Source: Metaphire vulgaris
Taxonomy: Eukaryota > Annelida > Clitellata > Crassiclitellata > Megascolecidae
Reading direction: 5' to 3'
Length of the DNA stretch: 64,000 nucleotides
NCBI GenBank assembly: GCA_018105865.1
Contig: CM030859.1
Coordinates: 5,074,343-5,138,342 of the forward strand
Made by a program: the position numbers and the translations under genes. Positions 17,472 to 28,528 of this stretch are shown one piece after another; positions within the stretch are counted from its first letter, which is position 1; the number at the start of each line of letters is the position of its first letter. Under the pieces are notes generated by a model. That model was given only the letters and a program-made list of their open reading frames with translations. It was not told the DNA's origin and ran no database searches.

Positions 17472-19441
17472 ACAAAGTTCAAATATGTCTTTATCATTGT
17501 CCGCGCTTTGAAAACCCAGAAGCCGATATTCTGTGGAAGCAAATTAATTATCTATATTTTTGAAAGAGCGAGATAAGAGTTTCTCTTGGAAATCTCGTTC
17601 CACAGAAAGCGGCATGGCTTCCGGTGAAATTCACCGGCGCAGGAGCAGTCCTCGGCGCCGCGCAGTGGACAGATAAGGGGGAGAGATGTCAGCACGCGCA
17701 ATTGCACTGATCATCATTTAACGAGCTTCGTCGGTGATCATATCCCGTTACAAGCGAAGCGTTGTCTCTGGCGATAGACGAAGGGGAAGAAGACGCAGCC
17801 ATTTGCGTAATTACCGTCCTCTCTACGACATATGTCACATGATAATCACAATATTCCTGATGAGCGCCGACATCCATCTTGTCGTAAATAATGAAGGATA
17901 TTGTGGCGTAGAATGGGGAATTTTTTCGTGTCATTTACGCCGGCCTCTTCTCCCTCTCCGTTCTCACAATTTGTCATGATGATACTCGGCTTCGGTGCTT
18001 CGTGACAAAGCTTCGAATCAGTCGGTGTCGCAGTCGGTGTCGCAGTCGGTGTCACCGGGGTGTTTTTGTAAACTGAGGCGTTGGACACCGCAATTTGAGC
18101 GGCAATCATCAACGACAGTCACCGAGTTTTGGCGCCAGATGTCGCTTCCGTCGTATTCTAAAGCGTCATCTGACGACTGAAAACTAGACAAAAGACAACG
18201 CAGAGATGCATGGAGGACGAGGTGCCTCTAACAACAGTACGATAACGATGGGCATCAAGCTTCAGCATATTTTGTTGAGAAAGTCAAAAGCTGTGCTATT
18301 TATAGCTTTTGAGATAGATGATGAGTTCAAATATCAAATCGTTTCTTTGCAGAACGTGCAGTTTTACTGAAAATCGCAATTCTCCTTTTTTTGCTTAGGC
18401 CTAGGCCTATATGCTAAATGTAAAGATGATAATTAAGCAGCGAATTTTACGAAACGATAGTTTTAGTCACCTGCTTGGCACCCCCTATTCTGGAACCCTG
18501 GCTACGCCAGCGTTGCTGCGGTAACTCTTCCGTTGTTCCTGTGTCTTAGGACAACAAGTCGCATTCATTACAACCGTTCTTCAAATTGTCAGGAATGTTG
18601 TCCAGCGGTAAATGGATTTCATACTTTTACAGACACAGCTTAATTTCATCAAAACATGTCGCTTCTCAATGTCTCATATTTGGTTCAAATAGAAGCCCTG
18701 TTTCTTTCTAATCACCGATATCATATTTAGATTTTTGGATATTGAAATCCATCTTCAGCCTCATTCATACGCTAAGAAGTTTTTCGCCAGACCAAATTCT
18801 ATTCTCAGAGGCAAAAACTAAATGGCTAGCACCATATTCAAGATCTCGCTAGCACGGCCTCAGGTAACATGGACAGAGCAGTCTATTTCCACCGGACGAG
18901 ACTCATTGTCTTCAGACTAGGATCCTTTTCAACCCCCTGTGAAATGCCTGCTAAAGGGACTAGATTCGTGTAGAATTCAGTTGTAGAATAGAAGGCACTG
19001 ACGCTTCTTTGACCCGCTGCTCATTTAATTGTATTTTATTATTGTCGTCCATTACTCTGATCTGAGCAGATAATCACTTTGATGAACTCACTCTTCAACC
19101 CGATTGCAACTGAAGAGCTAATTGGATGGATTTCGATTGCACGTGAAATCCGGAGTGAATAGCTGTTGAGCTAATCAAGCTTCAACTGACGATTGTACCT
19201 GAGCCACTAAGATTCAATTTCAGTCGTCAGGATTACGATAATTTGGTCTAATATGCCTACTTTAAATATAATTCTCTAAAGTTGATACAAAAGGGAATAA
19301 GACTGAAGCAGATGAAGTGTTTCAATATATCGTTTAACAGCATTAATCTACGCGAAAACAACTTTGGTGTTCTCCGCACAGAGGCTAAGGGTAAGAGGCA
19401 AGGCGCTAGCAAGGCGTTGTTTCTCTGTGTTCGAAATCTCT
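17472..19441. other. Intergenic, unique-looking, partly CpG-containing
   Basis: 17600-18180 is richer in CG dinucleotides than the surroundings and includes three tandem copies of GTCGGTGTCGCA at 18019-18054. No exon could be defined on either strand. It could hold an upstream exon or promoter of the GPCR, 4.5 kb away, but nothing in the sequence shows this. 18180-19441 is AT-rich with no recognised feature. Confidence 0.3.
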
Positions 19442-19449
19442 GACATGTT

Positions 19450-19994
19450 CAGTGATGGGCAACTAACTAACAAAAACATTAGTTACACTATAACTAAATT
19501 TAAACAATAAATAAGTACTTAAACTTTTAGTTGCAAACTAACTTTCTAATATAGTTAAATGAACTAAAAAAAGTTAAACTTTTTAAAACTAATTGTACAA
19601 CTATTTCCTAGGTATCAGGTAGATGTTCATGAAAACATAGACGATGTTCGCAACATGAACATATCAGTCAATGAACCATTGAAATAATTAATTATTGTCT
19701 ATTTAATATTTAAGTCTTAGTCTAGACTGCAGGAACACAAGTTTGTCAAGTTTGTTTGGAAAAAATGACCAAATATGACCCAGAAAAGAATAGATTGAAA
19801 AGGGACTGTTATTGAGAATTCGGGACACCAGCTAAAAAGTTTTAGTTAAACTATTTAGTTATTAACTAAAAGTTTTCAGTTAAACTAGCATTTTAACTAA
19901 ACTATTTATATTTAATTAAACTATGAAGATAACTTTAAAAAATTAGTTAAACTTTTAGTTAGTAACTAATTAGTTAACTAGTTGCCCATTACTG
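19450..19994. mobile_element. hAT-type element, ends CAGTGATGGGCAACTA (copy 1)
   Basis: 545 bases with inverted ends CAGTGATGGGCAACTA and TAGTTGCCCATTACTG and an exact duplication GACATGTT (19442-19449, 19995-20002). The subterminal parts are TTAGTTAAACT-type repeats in inverted orientation. Non-autonomous: no protein. Confidence 0.95.
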
Positions 19995-20262
19995 GACATG
20001 TTATCATGACAAAATTTATTCAGGAGTGTAATTCAAGAACGACCTTCATACATCAAAGGTGTCTTCTCAAAATTCCAATATGCAAGAGCAGCAGTGATGG
20101 GCAACTAGGCTAACTAAAAAACATTAATTTAACTACAACTAAATTTAAACTAGAAATAAGTAGTTAAACTTTTAGTTGCAAACTAACTTTCAAAAATAGT
20201 TAACTACACTAAAAAATCTAGTTAAACTTTTTGCAACTAATTTAAAAATTTTTTCCCGGTAT

Positions 20263-20450
20263 CAGGGTTTAATCTAGGCCGTTTCCGGGGGAAATTGCCA
20301 TTCCCTCCGGAAATTTCAAATTCACCCCCGGAAATTTTGGCATACTACATCAACTAACAGCAGACCTCTAGCTGACTTCCCTCCGGCTTTGTCAGTTCGC
20401 CCCGGCTTTTTCAGTTTCCCCCGGAGTCCAGGAGTCTATCGTAAACATTG
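20263..20450. mobile_element. hAT MITE, CAGTGTTTATTCTAG family (copy 3, nested)
   Basis: 188 bases starting CAGGGTTTAATCTAGGCC and ending CGTAAACATTG, a diverged member of the family at 9098 and 16351. Exact duplication CCCGGTAT (20255-20262, 20451-20458). The same site in copy 1 of the host element (near 19612) is empty, which confirms the insertion. Confidence 0.9.
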
Positions 20451-20481
20451 CCCGGTATCAGGGAATCATGAAAATATAGAC

Positions 20482-21685
20482 CAGGGATGGGCAAAGTGCG
20501 GCCCGCGGGTCATATGCGGCCCTCGATCGAAGCCCTTTTGTGCGGCCCCCGACATCGAGAGATACTACATTAATGTGCGGCCCTCTAAAACATATGAAAC
20601 ATCTGGTAACGCGTTAATTACTTAAGTACAATTCTGAGTCTGTAACGAAGTACACAACTTATATTTTTACTTGTAACGAAGTAAGTTTTTATTCAAATAT
20701 TAGTACTTTTACTTCGTTACATTATGTCTTTTACGTTTCGTTACAAGTAAAATTTCTCATCGCCAAATTTCGATACATTTACTGGAGTATCTGTTTAATT
20801 CTTCACAACTTCCGTGTTTAGTCGTACAGGGTTGACAATGCATGACTGACAGATTGTTTGAAAACTTGATCTTTCTTAGACCCATGCAATCACAGAGCCG
20901 CAGTTAGAGCAGTCGGCGCCAGGGGGCAAGGTATATAGATTCTGCGCCCTTAAATTCCGGTGATGGCCTTTTTTGCTTACCCGAGTTTTCACGGCAACGT
21001 ACAACATACAAATTTTTAACCTGTGACAGTCTGAAAACCGGCGATGACCTTTTTTACTTATTAACATTATTTTCACACCGGAGGAAAGTGGTATGAAAAA
21101 TTAAGGACTTTGCAAATTGCGCCTTCGAGGAAAACCCTTCAGCATTTTCTAAAGTTAATGGTGTAAATGTGACGTGTTGACTGCTGAGGCTTCTGCATGC
21201 TGCTTAAAAGTAGTAATAAAAATGTGATTTAGCATGATAATGTGGAGTTGTTGATGTCACGGTACTTTTTTTATTTTTATAACTTTTTGAGGAGTACTTT
21301 TTTAATTGAGTAACTATTTTTATAGGTACTTTTTACTTTTACTTAAGTTAAAAAAATGACATAATACTTGTACTTTTTACTTGAGTACTCAAACTCAGTA
21401 CTTCATACAACACTGTTCAAATTGGATTTACCGTTGGCGCTTGATCGTTAATTAGAAATGATGCTTTTAATATTTACTAACTTTTCTTCGACTTGACAGT
21501 CTTGGCTTATTAATAGATACTTAACTCTGCACAGTATGTAATAGGCCTACGTTATGTTAAAATCGTTTTACGTTACGGTTAAATGTTAAAATCGTTTTGG
21601 AAACTACTTAAAATTTAATTCTAAATGCCGAAAAAATGTGTGCGGCCCTCGGCTTTCATCGCAGACACTTTTGTGCCCATCACTG
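20482..21685. mobile_element. hAT-type element, ends CAGGGATGGGCAAAGTGCGG (nested)
   Basis: 1204 bases, beginning CAGGGATGGGCAAAGTGCGG and ending TTTTGTGCCCATCACTG, with an exact duplication ATATAGAC (20474-20481, 21686-21693). CGGCCCTC motifs lie near both ends. Inside is a stretch related to the CAGAACCGTAACTAGG family (from about 20895) with two copies of the shared module. The empty site exists in the neighbouring copy (AACATAGACGATG at 19635-19647). Confidence 0.94.
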
Positions 21686-22084
21686 ATATAGACGATACTT
21701 GCGACATGAACATATCAGTCAATGAGCCATTGAATTCATTAATCAATGTCTATTTAATATTTAAGTCTTAGTCTATACTGCGGGAACACAAGTTTGTCAA
21801 GTTTGTTTGGAAAAATTACCCAGAAAAGAATACATGTAGATTGAAAAGGAATTGTTATTGAGAATTCGGGACACCAACTAACAGTTTGTAGCTAAACTAT
21901 TTAGTTATTAACTAAAAATTTTTAGTTAAACTAGCATTTTAACTAAACTATTTATATTTAATTGAACTATAAAAATAACTAAAAAATTAGTTAAAATTTT
22001 AGTTAGTAACTAATTAGTTAACTAGTTGCCCATCACTGAAGAGCAGATATACACAAGTGACAAAAAGTTCTGTCGCCGTTTGGT

Positions 22085-22340
22085 AAGAGGCTGTCCATTA
22101 ATTACGCCAAAAATTTTGGGCAATTTTTACCCTCCCCTTGTCAACAACTGTCAACTTTTAGTAACCCCTCTATAATTATTTCAACAACTTTTGACCCTCT
22201 AAGATCAGTGACGGGTCCCCCTAAAAAGTTTAGAAGGTTATTATTTTTGTGCGATAATGACCTTTTCCCCTTTCTACTCATCAAGTGTCAAAATGATTAC
22301 TTCTTTGCTTGCCAGGCTTTTTTCGTTGTAATAAATAACA
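22085..22340. repeat. Decayed repeat, GGCTGTCCATTAATTACGCC type
   Basis: Diverged relative of 16553-16680, with further module-like phrases (AATGACCTTTTCCCC, TTACTTCTTTGCTTGCCAGG). Ends not resolved. Confidence 0.45.
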
Positions 22341-22632
22341 GTGGCGTCAGTCTGTAGTAAAAGTTGTGAGGGTCCACCTGTTGCTGTGCCTAACCCTAAC
22401 CCTTACCAGACTAAAATGGCTTTTATACATTTTCAATTCAGAACATTATAATTTATAAATCAAATCTAAAGATTTCTTATAAACCGTTTACATATAATTC
22501 CTTTGACAATTGGCGGGATATTCCTAGAAATCCATTGCATCCCATCACCAAGAGTTCTTGGAACCGACGCTGGGACGCTGTTTAACGCAGTTCATCTTCT
22601 GTTGATTGGTGACACAGTGGCAGTCGAAAGTC

Positions 22633-23069
22633 ATGAGCGACGACGATCCGACTCCGGCGAACGTTTCTTGCACTTCGGTTGCCAGTGACGACGCCACGAC
22701 CTCAACAAAACTCAGCGACGCGATGATACGAAGGTCGACGCCGGAGAAGGTCGTCGTGGCGGCCATTTTGTGTCTGATAATCGTTGTCACTGTCGCCGGA
22801 AACCTTTTAGTCTGCATAACGATTGTCACGACGAGGAAACTCCGCTCGACGACGAACTGTTTCGTAGTTTCGTTGGCCGTGTCCGACCTTCTGCTTGGCT
22901 GTCTCGTCCTGCCCTTCAGCGCCGCCATTACGGTGGCCGGCGGAGGACCGACGTGGCCTTTCGGTGACATCGCATGCAACGTGTACGTTTCGTTTGATGT
23001 CATGCTGTGCACGACATCAATTCTAACTCTGGTTACGATTAGCGTCGATCGGTGAGTAGGTTTCTTCAA

Positions 23070-23130
<61 letters not shown>

Positions 23131-23847
23131 TATGCACTTCTATAGCAATATTTCTAATATCCAAGGGTAGGCCTATCACTCGATGGTAATTCAAATCCAT
23201 CCGCAAAAGATCAGGTCATTCCAGAGATCACAGTCAGAGGGAAACAGCAAGAAAGACTATGGAGGAAATGCTAATTGGAAGAGAGGTGTTTTAAGCCTAG
23301 ATCTGAAAATACTCAGTTTATTGGAAGATCTGTCAACCAGAGGGAGAGAGTTCTAGATTTTTGGCCCAGAAATAGAAAAAGCTCTCTTACCAATGTTAGT
23401 GTTTGTTCTAGGTACATTTAACAATGAGTCAGCAAATCTTGTCGAATGACGGATTTTAAATATTGAGGGCATTTTGAGGCTGGCCAGACGGCAGTATTTT
23501 AAAAACCACGAGACCAGTCTTAAATACAATTCTCTGTTCTACCGGCAGCCAGTGTAACTTTTGAAGAACTGGTTTAATGTGATCATGCTTACGAGTTTTT
23601 GTAAAGGCCCGGGCAATAGAATTCTGAATCATTTGTAGATTTTGCATATTAGATTTGGCCAATTAATTATTAGTAATTCCGTGCTGTAGACATGCACAGT
23701 TTTCAAAAGTGATTACTTAAAACGCAGAGTGGAAATTTTGTCTCTCTAAATTTTGACTTTTACGTTGAAGAAAGAGCCTCAGAGATCAAATAGAAGATGC
23801 CGAATCTTTCTGCATAAAAACTAATGTGACCTTTAGATCTATCTATC

Positions 23848-23879
<32 letters not shown>

Positions 23880-23904
23880 GTCGATCTATCTATCTGTCTA
23901 TCTA

Positions 23905-23976
<72 letters not shown>

Positions 23977-24918
23977 TCTTCTATCATCAACTCAAGAGAC
24001 TTCGCCTGATGATTTTTTGGCGTCAATATTTGCAGGTATCTGTTTGTAACACGACCTCTTCATTACCAGATGATCAGCAGTTCTCGCCTGGCTCGTCGGG
24101 CGATCGCCGGCGTCTGGATCTTTTCCTTCCTCATGTCCTTCTTTCCGATTCACTTGGGACTGAACACGACTACGGGTCTGACGCAGAATACTGGCGACAC
24201 CTCGCGATGTCTCTTTGAACTGAACAAGCCGTACGCTCTTCTGGTGTCGGTCGGAACGTACTTCACACCGCTCCTCATCACGTCCACCATCTACGTCAAG
24301 ATTCTGATCATAACTCGTCGCCAAGTCAAAGAGATCAACGGAGTCTTTCTACAGAAGTCGACGACGATCGGCGGAGAAGTGACACCGAAGAAAGACGCTC
24401 TGGTGGAGCTACGCGAAAGCAGCGTGAACGTTTTCGATCGACTGTCCCCTCCTCCGCCTCGTACTTCTCCTCCTCCTCCTCCTCCTCCTCATCCTCCTTC
24501 TCTGTCTCCTCCTTCTCTGTCTCCTCCTTCGCTGTCCTGCGCCGGTGACGATAAGCCAGTTAGACAGCTGCCATCTGCTGGAGGCGCTCAAGAACAAAGG
24601 CACTCGCCTCTCAGGAGGCGTAAAATTCGAACGCCCTTGTGTGTGGTGAGCGATCGGAAGGCGACGGTGACCCTGGCGACTGTGGTGCTGGCGTTTGCTG
24701 TCTCCTGGATCCCGTACTTTGCTCTCTTCACCGTCAAACCGTTTCTGCCGGACCCTGATGTCATCAGCGCTCATCTGGACCTTTCGTTTCTGTGGCTCGG
24801 TTACGTCAACTCGGCAATCAATCCATTCCTTTACGCGTTCTACAACTCCTCCTTTCGACAGGGCTTCAAGCGCGTACTTTGCCTTTGTCACCGACAAATC
24901 ATAAATAGACGCGCCTAA
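22633..24918 (+). CDS. Biogenic amine GPCR, histamine H2-receptor-like
   Basis: Rhodopsin-family receptor, 433 residues, exons 22633-23051 and 24036-24918. The single phase-2 intron splits the Arg codon of the DRY box (R140). The start is the first ATG of the frame. Class A landmarks: N57 and D85 (TM1, TM2), W108, C115 and C198 for the extracellular disulfide, D122 at 3.32 for the amine, DRY 139-141, SWIP at TM6 and NPFLY from N402. [10 protein letters not shown] and DRKATVTLA resemble vertebrate H2 receptor segments (SFLSIHLGWN, EHKATVTLA as I recall them). Position 5.42, Asp in H2 receptors, is Val210; 5.43 is Ser and 5.46 is Thr. The third cytoplasmic loop has a Pro/Ser-rich stretch (about 277-307). 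It could equally be another amine receptor; ligand not determinable. Confidence 0.92.
23065..23700 (-). mobile_element. CR1-like LINE 3' end in GPCR intron, with (AAT)n tail
   Basis: Minus-strand remnant reading [38 protein letters not shown], the conserved end of the reverse transcriptase, then the non-coding 3' end and an AAT tail at 23071-23128. Dead by frameshifts; antisense to the GPCR. Confidence 0.85.
23838..23980. repeat. Microsatellite (CTAT)n/(CTGT)n
   Basis: CTAT units, a central block of about fourteen CTGT units, then CTAT again. It ends about 55 bases before the acceptor of GPCR exon 2, so it is close to the pyrimidine tract and branch region. Confidence 0.97.
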
Positions 24919-25335
24919 GGAGTGCTCAGTTGAACTTAACGCAAAGGCGGCGATTATTTGAACGCCTTAGCTCATTGTTATTTCGACTCAATGGCGCTTA
25001 GTTCAAAAGACTTCAAAGTTTTTCAGCCGCTGTGCCACGTCGCGAGGTTTAAAAAATTTCAAATGCTCTCAAAACTTTATAGAAAATCTACAGGAGACTG
25101 CATTCCTATACTAGCTCCTAATTCCGTTCTTATTCTCCTAATTCTCGAAACCGATAAGGATATATGAGTCACTGACTTGTAGCAAAAGTAGCAACATTTA
25201 TTTAAATATATTTATTTTATTAATTCCTTTTAATGCCTACAAATTCCTTTTAATCGTTTTGACCATGTGGCGTGAAATGCATAATATATGTAAATATCTC
25301 AAATAGCCTATAGACCTTCAGATAGGCCTATAGGC

Positions 25336-25423
<88 letters not shown>

Positions 25424-25835
25424 CTGTCTGGTTCAAGCACGTTTACATAAAAAATTTAAAGTCCAGTGTTGTTTCATTGATTTTCCTCATCCTCCTACAG
25501 AATCGCTTCTTTAAGATTAGCCTAATTAAAAAGATTGTCATCTTCCTAGCAATTCTGACTTCTCTGCAGGCAGTCAAGATTAGACGGTGAAATTCAAGTA
25601 CAGACTACAGAGCGAGTTGCAATAGTTAGGACGGCTAGATAATTATCAAGACGAATGAGTGCTATAGAAGGGATTAGGTAAGTAAGTAAGTGAAATTTCG
25701 TTTACTTATATATATATATATATACTTATATATATAAATATATAGTATATTTATATATACGAAGTACCGAATATATACCTCGGTACTTCGTATATATAAA
25801 TATACGAAGTACCGAGGCCATATATAAATATATAT
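24919..25835. other. 3' flank of GPCR
   Basis: Probable 3' UTR followed by AT-rich DNA. At 25580-25690 a short remnant ends in GTAAGTAAGTAAGTG, like the 3' tail of the LINE family at 41385. 25710-25830 contains short inverted repeats around TATACGAAGTACCGA. Confidence 0.4.
25339..25421. repeat. Microsatellite (CT)n(AT)n
   Basis: About 17 CT units pass into about 23 AT units. Confidence 0.97.
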
Positions 25836-26090
25836 ATATAGGGTGTCTCAAAAAACCAGCAGAAAAACTATGATTTCGTAAAAGTTCCTAAATATATTTC
25901 TAAAAAATTTGCAATACGTGTACAGCACATAATTACCCACCTTTCTGTATATTTTCATCTCATTTGCATATAATTTGACCATTTTGTGAGATATCAAAAT
26001 CAAACTTCGATTTTACTACTCAGCCGCAGCTTCACAGGTCTAAATATCTAGCTTCACATACATTTGGTTTTATGTCAATGTTGATAGTAG

Positions 26091-26526
26091 CAGTGGCGGC
26101 TCCACCGGGGGGGCCAGGGCGGGCCCGTGCCCCTACTGAGATACTGGCCCCCCAGTGGCCCCCTTTTGAGACCCTATACTATATATATATACTATATATA
26201 TATATATATATATACTATACTATATATAAAATTTACCAAAAAAATTTTTAAAATTGCAAATTTGCCAAAAATTGCCCAAAAATTGCCAAAATTGCAAACA
26301 AAATTGCAAAAATTGCCTAAAATTTGCAAAAAATTGCCTAAAATTTGCACAAATTGCCTAAAATTTGCCTAAAATTTGGCAAAATTTTTTCTCGCCTCCA
26401 AAAGAGTGTGAAACGACGCTACTGTACTTAATACTACATACCTAACAACAAATGGTTGGCCCCCCCATGATTGGAAGTTGCCACCCCAACGGCCCCCCCA
26501 CTTGCCAAATCCTGGAGCCGCCACTG
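26091..26526. mobile_element. hAT MITE, ends CAGTGGCGGCTCCACC (copy 1)
   Basis: 436 bases with inverted ends CAGTGGCGGCTCC and GGAGCCGCCACTG and an exact duplication GATAGTAG (26083-26090, 26527-26534). It carries an internal AT block and an expanded AAAATTGCC repeat (26240-26385) that the shorter copies at 27526 and 57174 lack. Confidence 0.95.
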
Positions 26527-26528
26527 GA

Positions 26529-26697
<169 letters not shown>

Positions 26698-27001
26698 AAT
26701 AAAGTATAAATCGAGCGCATTTTTTTAATGTTTCAAATTCACAAAGTTCGACATAACAAGAAAAGTTTTCGATTGGTTGCATTGACCCGTTTGCAAATAT
26801 ATTTCACCAAAAAATTCCATCCTTTTTATGATATTTTGCAAAAATGTTCGGTGTCCAAAGCCAAGCTCACACAATGTCTGAATTCGCCTCTTATCTTCAT
26901 TCGATATTTTACCGATTTTGAAAGTTTAAATCGAACTTTTCTTGCTGCGTCGAATTCCATGAATTTAAAATTTTAAAAAATTGCATTCGATTCAAACTTT
27001 A

Positions 27002-27043
27002 CAACAACATCAGCAACAACAACAACAACAACAACAACAACTA

Positions 27044-27078
<35 letters not shown>

Positions 27079-27084
27079 CACCAA
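27002..27084. repeat. Microsatellite (AAC)n(ACT)n(ACC)n
   Basis: Compound trinucleotide run at the inner edge of the right arm of the fold-back element. The ACT block is the inverted counterpart of the AGT block at the left arm. Confidence 0.9.
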
Positions 27085-27410
27085 CATTGACATAACGCGA
27101 AATGTATGTGAAGCTAGATATTTAGACCTGTAAAGCTGCGGCGTCATGAGTACCGGGTAATAAAAATCGAAGTTTGACTTTGTTTGATATCTCACAAAAT
27201 GTCCAAATTATAAGCAAATGGGATGAAAATATACAGGAAGGTGGGAAAATATGTGCTGTACATGTATTGCAAGTTTGATAGAAATATATTTAGGAATTTT
27301 TAAGAAATCATAGTTTTTCTGCTGGCTTTTTTCTGAGACACCCTGTATGGCCTCTTTCACTACACATCGCCTGATCCGCTCCACTGATCGGAAGAATGTT
27401 TATGTTTCTA

Positions 27411-27740
27411 GACCAGGATTTACCAATCATTTTGGAATGGAACCGCGGCCCACTTCAGCGGTTTTGTTCCGTGCCGCGACCCTAATCATGGCATGAAATA
27501 TTTTTAGAAATTCATTACGCCATCTCAGTGGCGGCTCCACCGGGGGTAGGGGGCCCGTGCCCCTATTGAGTGCCTGGCCCCCAGTGGCCTCCCAGTTGGG
27601 ACCCTATACTTAATGCTACATACATTAAACAGCAAATGGTTGGCCCCCATGATTAGAAGTTGCCACCCCAACGGCCCCCCACTTGCCAAATCCTAGAGCC
27701 GCCACTGCGCCATCTGGGGAACGTTAGTCGAAAAAGAATA
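27411..27740. mobile_element. Decayed hAT-type element with GACCCACTTCAGCGG-like interior
   Basis: Phrases ACCAATCATTTTGGAATGG, CGCGGCCCACTTCAGCGG and GTGCCGCGACCC recall the elements at 29985 and 37187. Ends are not intact. The MITE at 27526-27707 lies in it. Confidence 0.4.
27526..27707. mobile_element. hAT MITE, ends CAGTGGCGGCTCCACC (copy 2)
   Basis: 182 bases with inverted ends CAGTGGCGGCTCC and AGAGCCGCCACTG and an exact duplication CGCCATCT (27518-27525, 27708-27715). Shares GGCCCGTGCCCCTA, ATGGTTGGCCCCC and CTTGCCAAATCCT with copy 1 and ATGATTAGAAGTTGCC with copy 3. Confidence 0.96.
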
Positions 27741-28528
27741 ATCTGATTTTGAATAAATGGCAAAATAAAAATTATGATTCGATTTGAATGAAAATATGCA
27801 AATATATTAGATAGAATTGTTCATATTTTTGCCAAATAATACTAAATGAGATAAATATATAGATTTTGAAATTTCTTGAAAATAATCTTCAAAATTTTGC
27901 CCGGAACATACCTCTGTTACGCGTCCTAAAACTCCTATGAGTTTGGCAAAATCACTTATTTAATTATTTATTTATTTATTTATTTATTGACAATTTATAT
28001 AGCGCAGTAGGCAAGGCTAAGGCCTACAACAAGAGCGCTTAACACAGTTCATATCCAATATTAAATAAATATGTCTTCAAATTTCTAATGAAAAGTCCAG
28101 CTGAGACTGCTCCAGTCACATTGTCTGGAAGAGAGTTCCACAGGGCGGGATTCCCCCGCGCGAATGATCTTTCCCCAAAATTAGGGGTCTTGGACAGGAG
28201 AGGGACCAACAACTGCACTCTTCGACTGGACCTAAGAACCGATCTCCTCTCGATCACAGTCGATCTCCGTACAAGTACAGTTAGATAATCGGGACAGAAT
28301 GGATCGTGTAAAGCCCGAAACGTAAGCCAACAGCGCTTGTAGACAATGCGCTGTGGAACACGGAGCCAATGGAGTCGATCTCTAAGGAGAAGAGTGACGT
28401 GGTCACCCCAGCGACAGCCGAAAATCACTCGTGCAGCCTGGTTCAACACTGATTGTATGCGGTTCAGTCTAGTATCCGGAAGTCCAAGAAGCACACCGTT
28501 ACAGTAATCAATTCGTGTCAGTACCAGG

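Larger units (their letters stand above)
20092..22038. mobile_element. hAT-type element, ends CAGTGATGGGCAACTA (copy 2, interrupted)
   Basis: Same family as 19450-19994, with an exact duplication AAGAGCAG (20084-20091, 22039-22046). Two other elements have inserted in it (20263-20450 and 20482-21685). Removing them with one duplication each leaves about 540 bases, the size of copy 1, and restores the phrase GAACATATCAGTCAATGA shared by both copies. Confidence 0.95.

Noticed and set aside
18019..18054. Short tandem GTCGGTGTCGCA as a protein repeat
   Set aside because: Only three units; frames on both strands stop soon after and no splice sites support an exon.
22606..22632. Nine-codon upstream extension of the GPCR frame
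   Set aside because: It begins with GTG, which is not a plausible start here; the first ATG is 22633.
24409..24897. 162-codon minus open frame
   Set aside because: Antisense shadow of GPCR exon 2; Arg-rich because it mirrors the proline-rich loop.
25700..25830. CRISPR-like array of TATACGAAGTACCGA repeats
   Set aside because: Only three copies, partly inverted, in AT microsatellite DNA of an animal genome.
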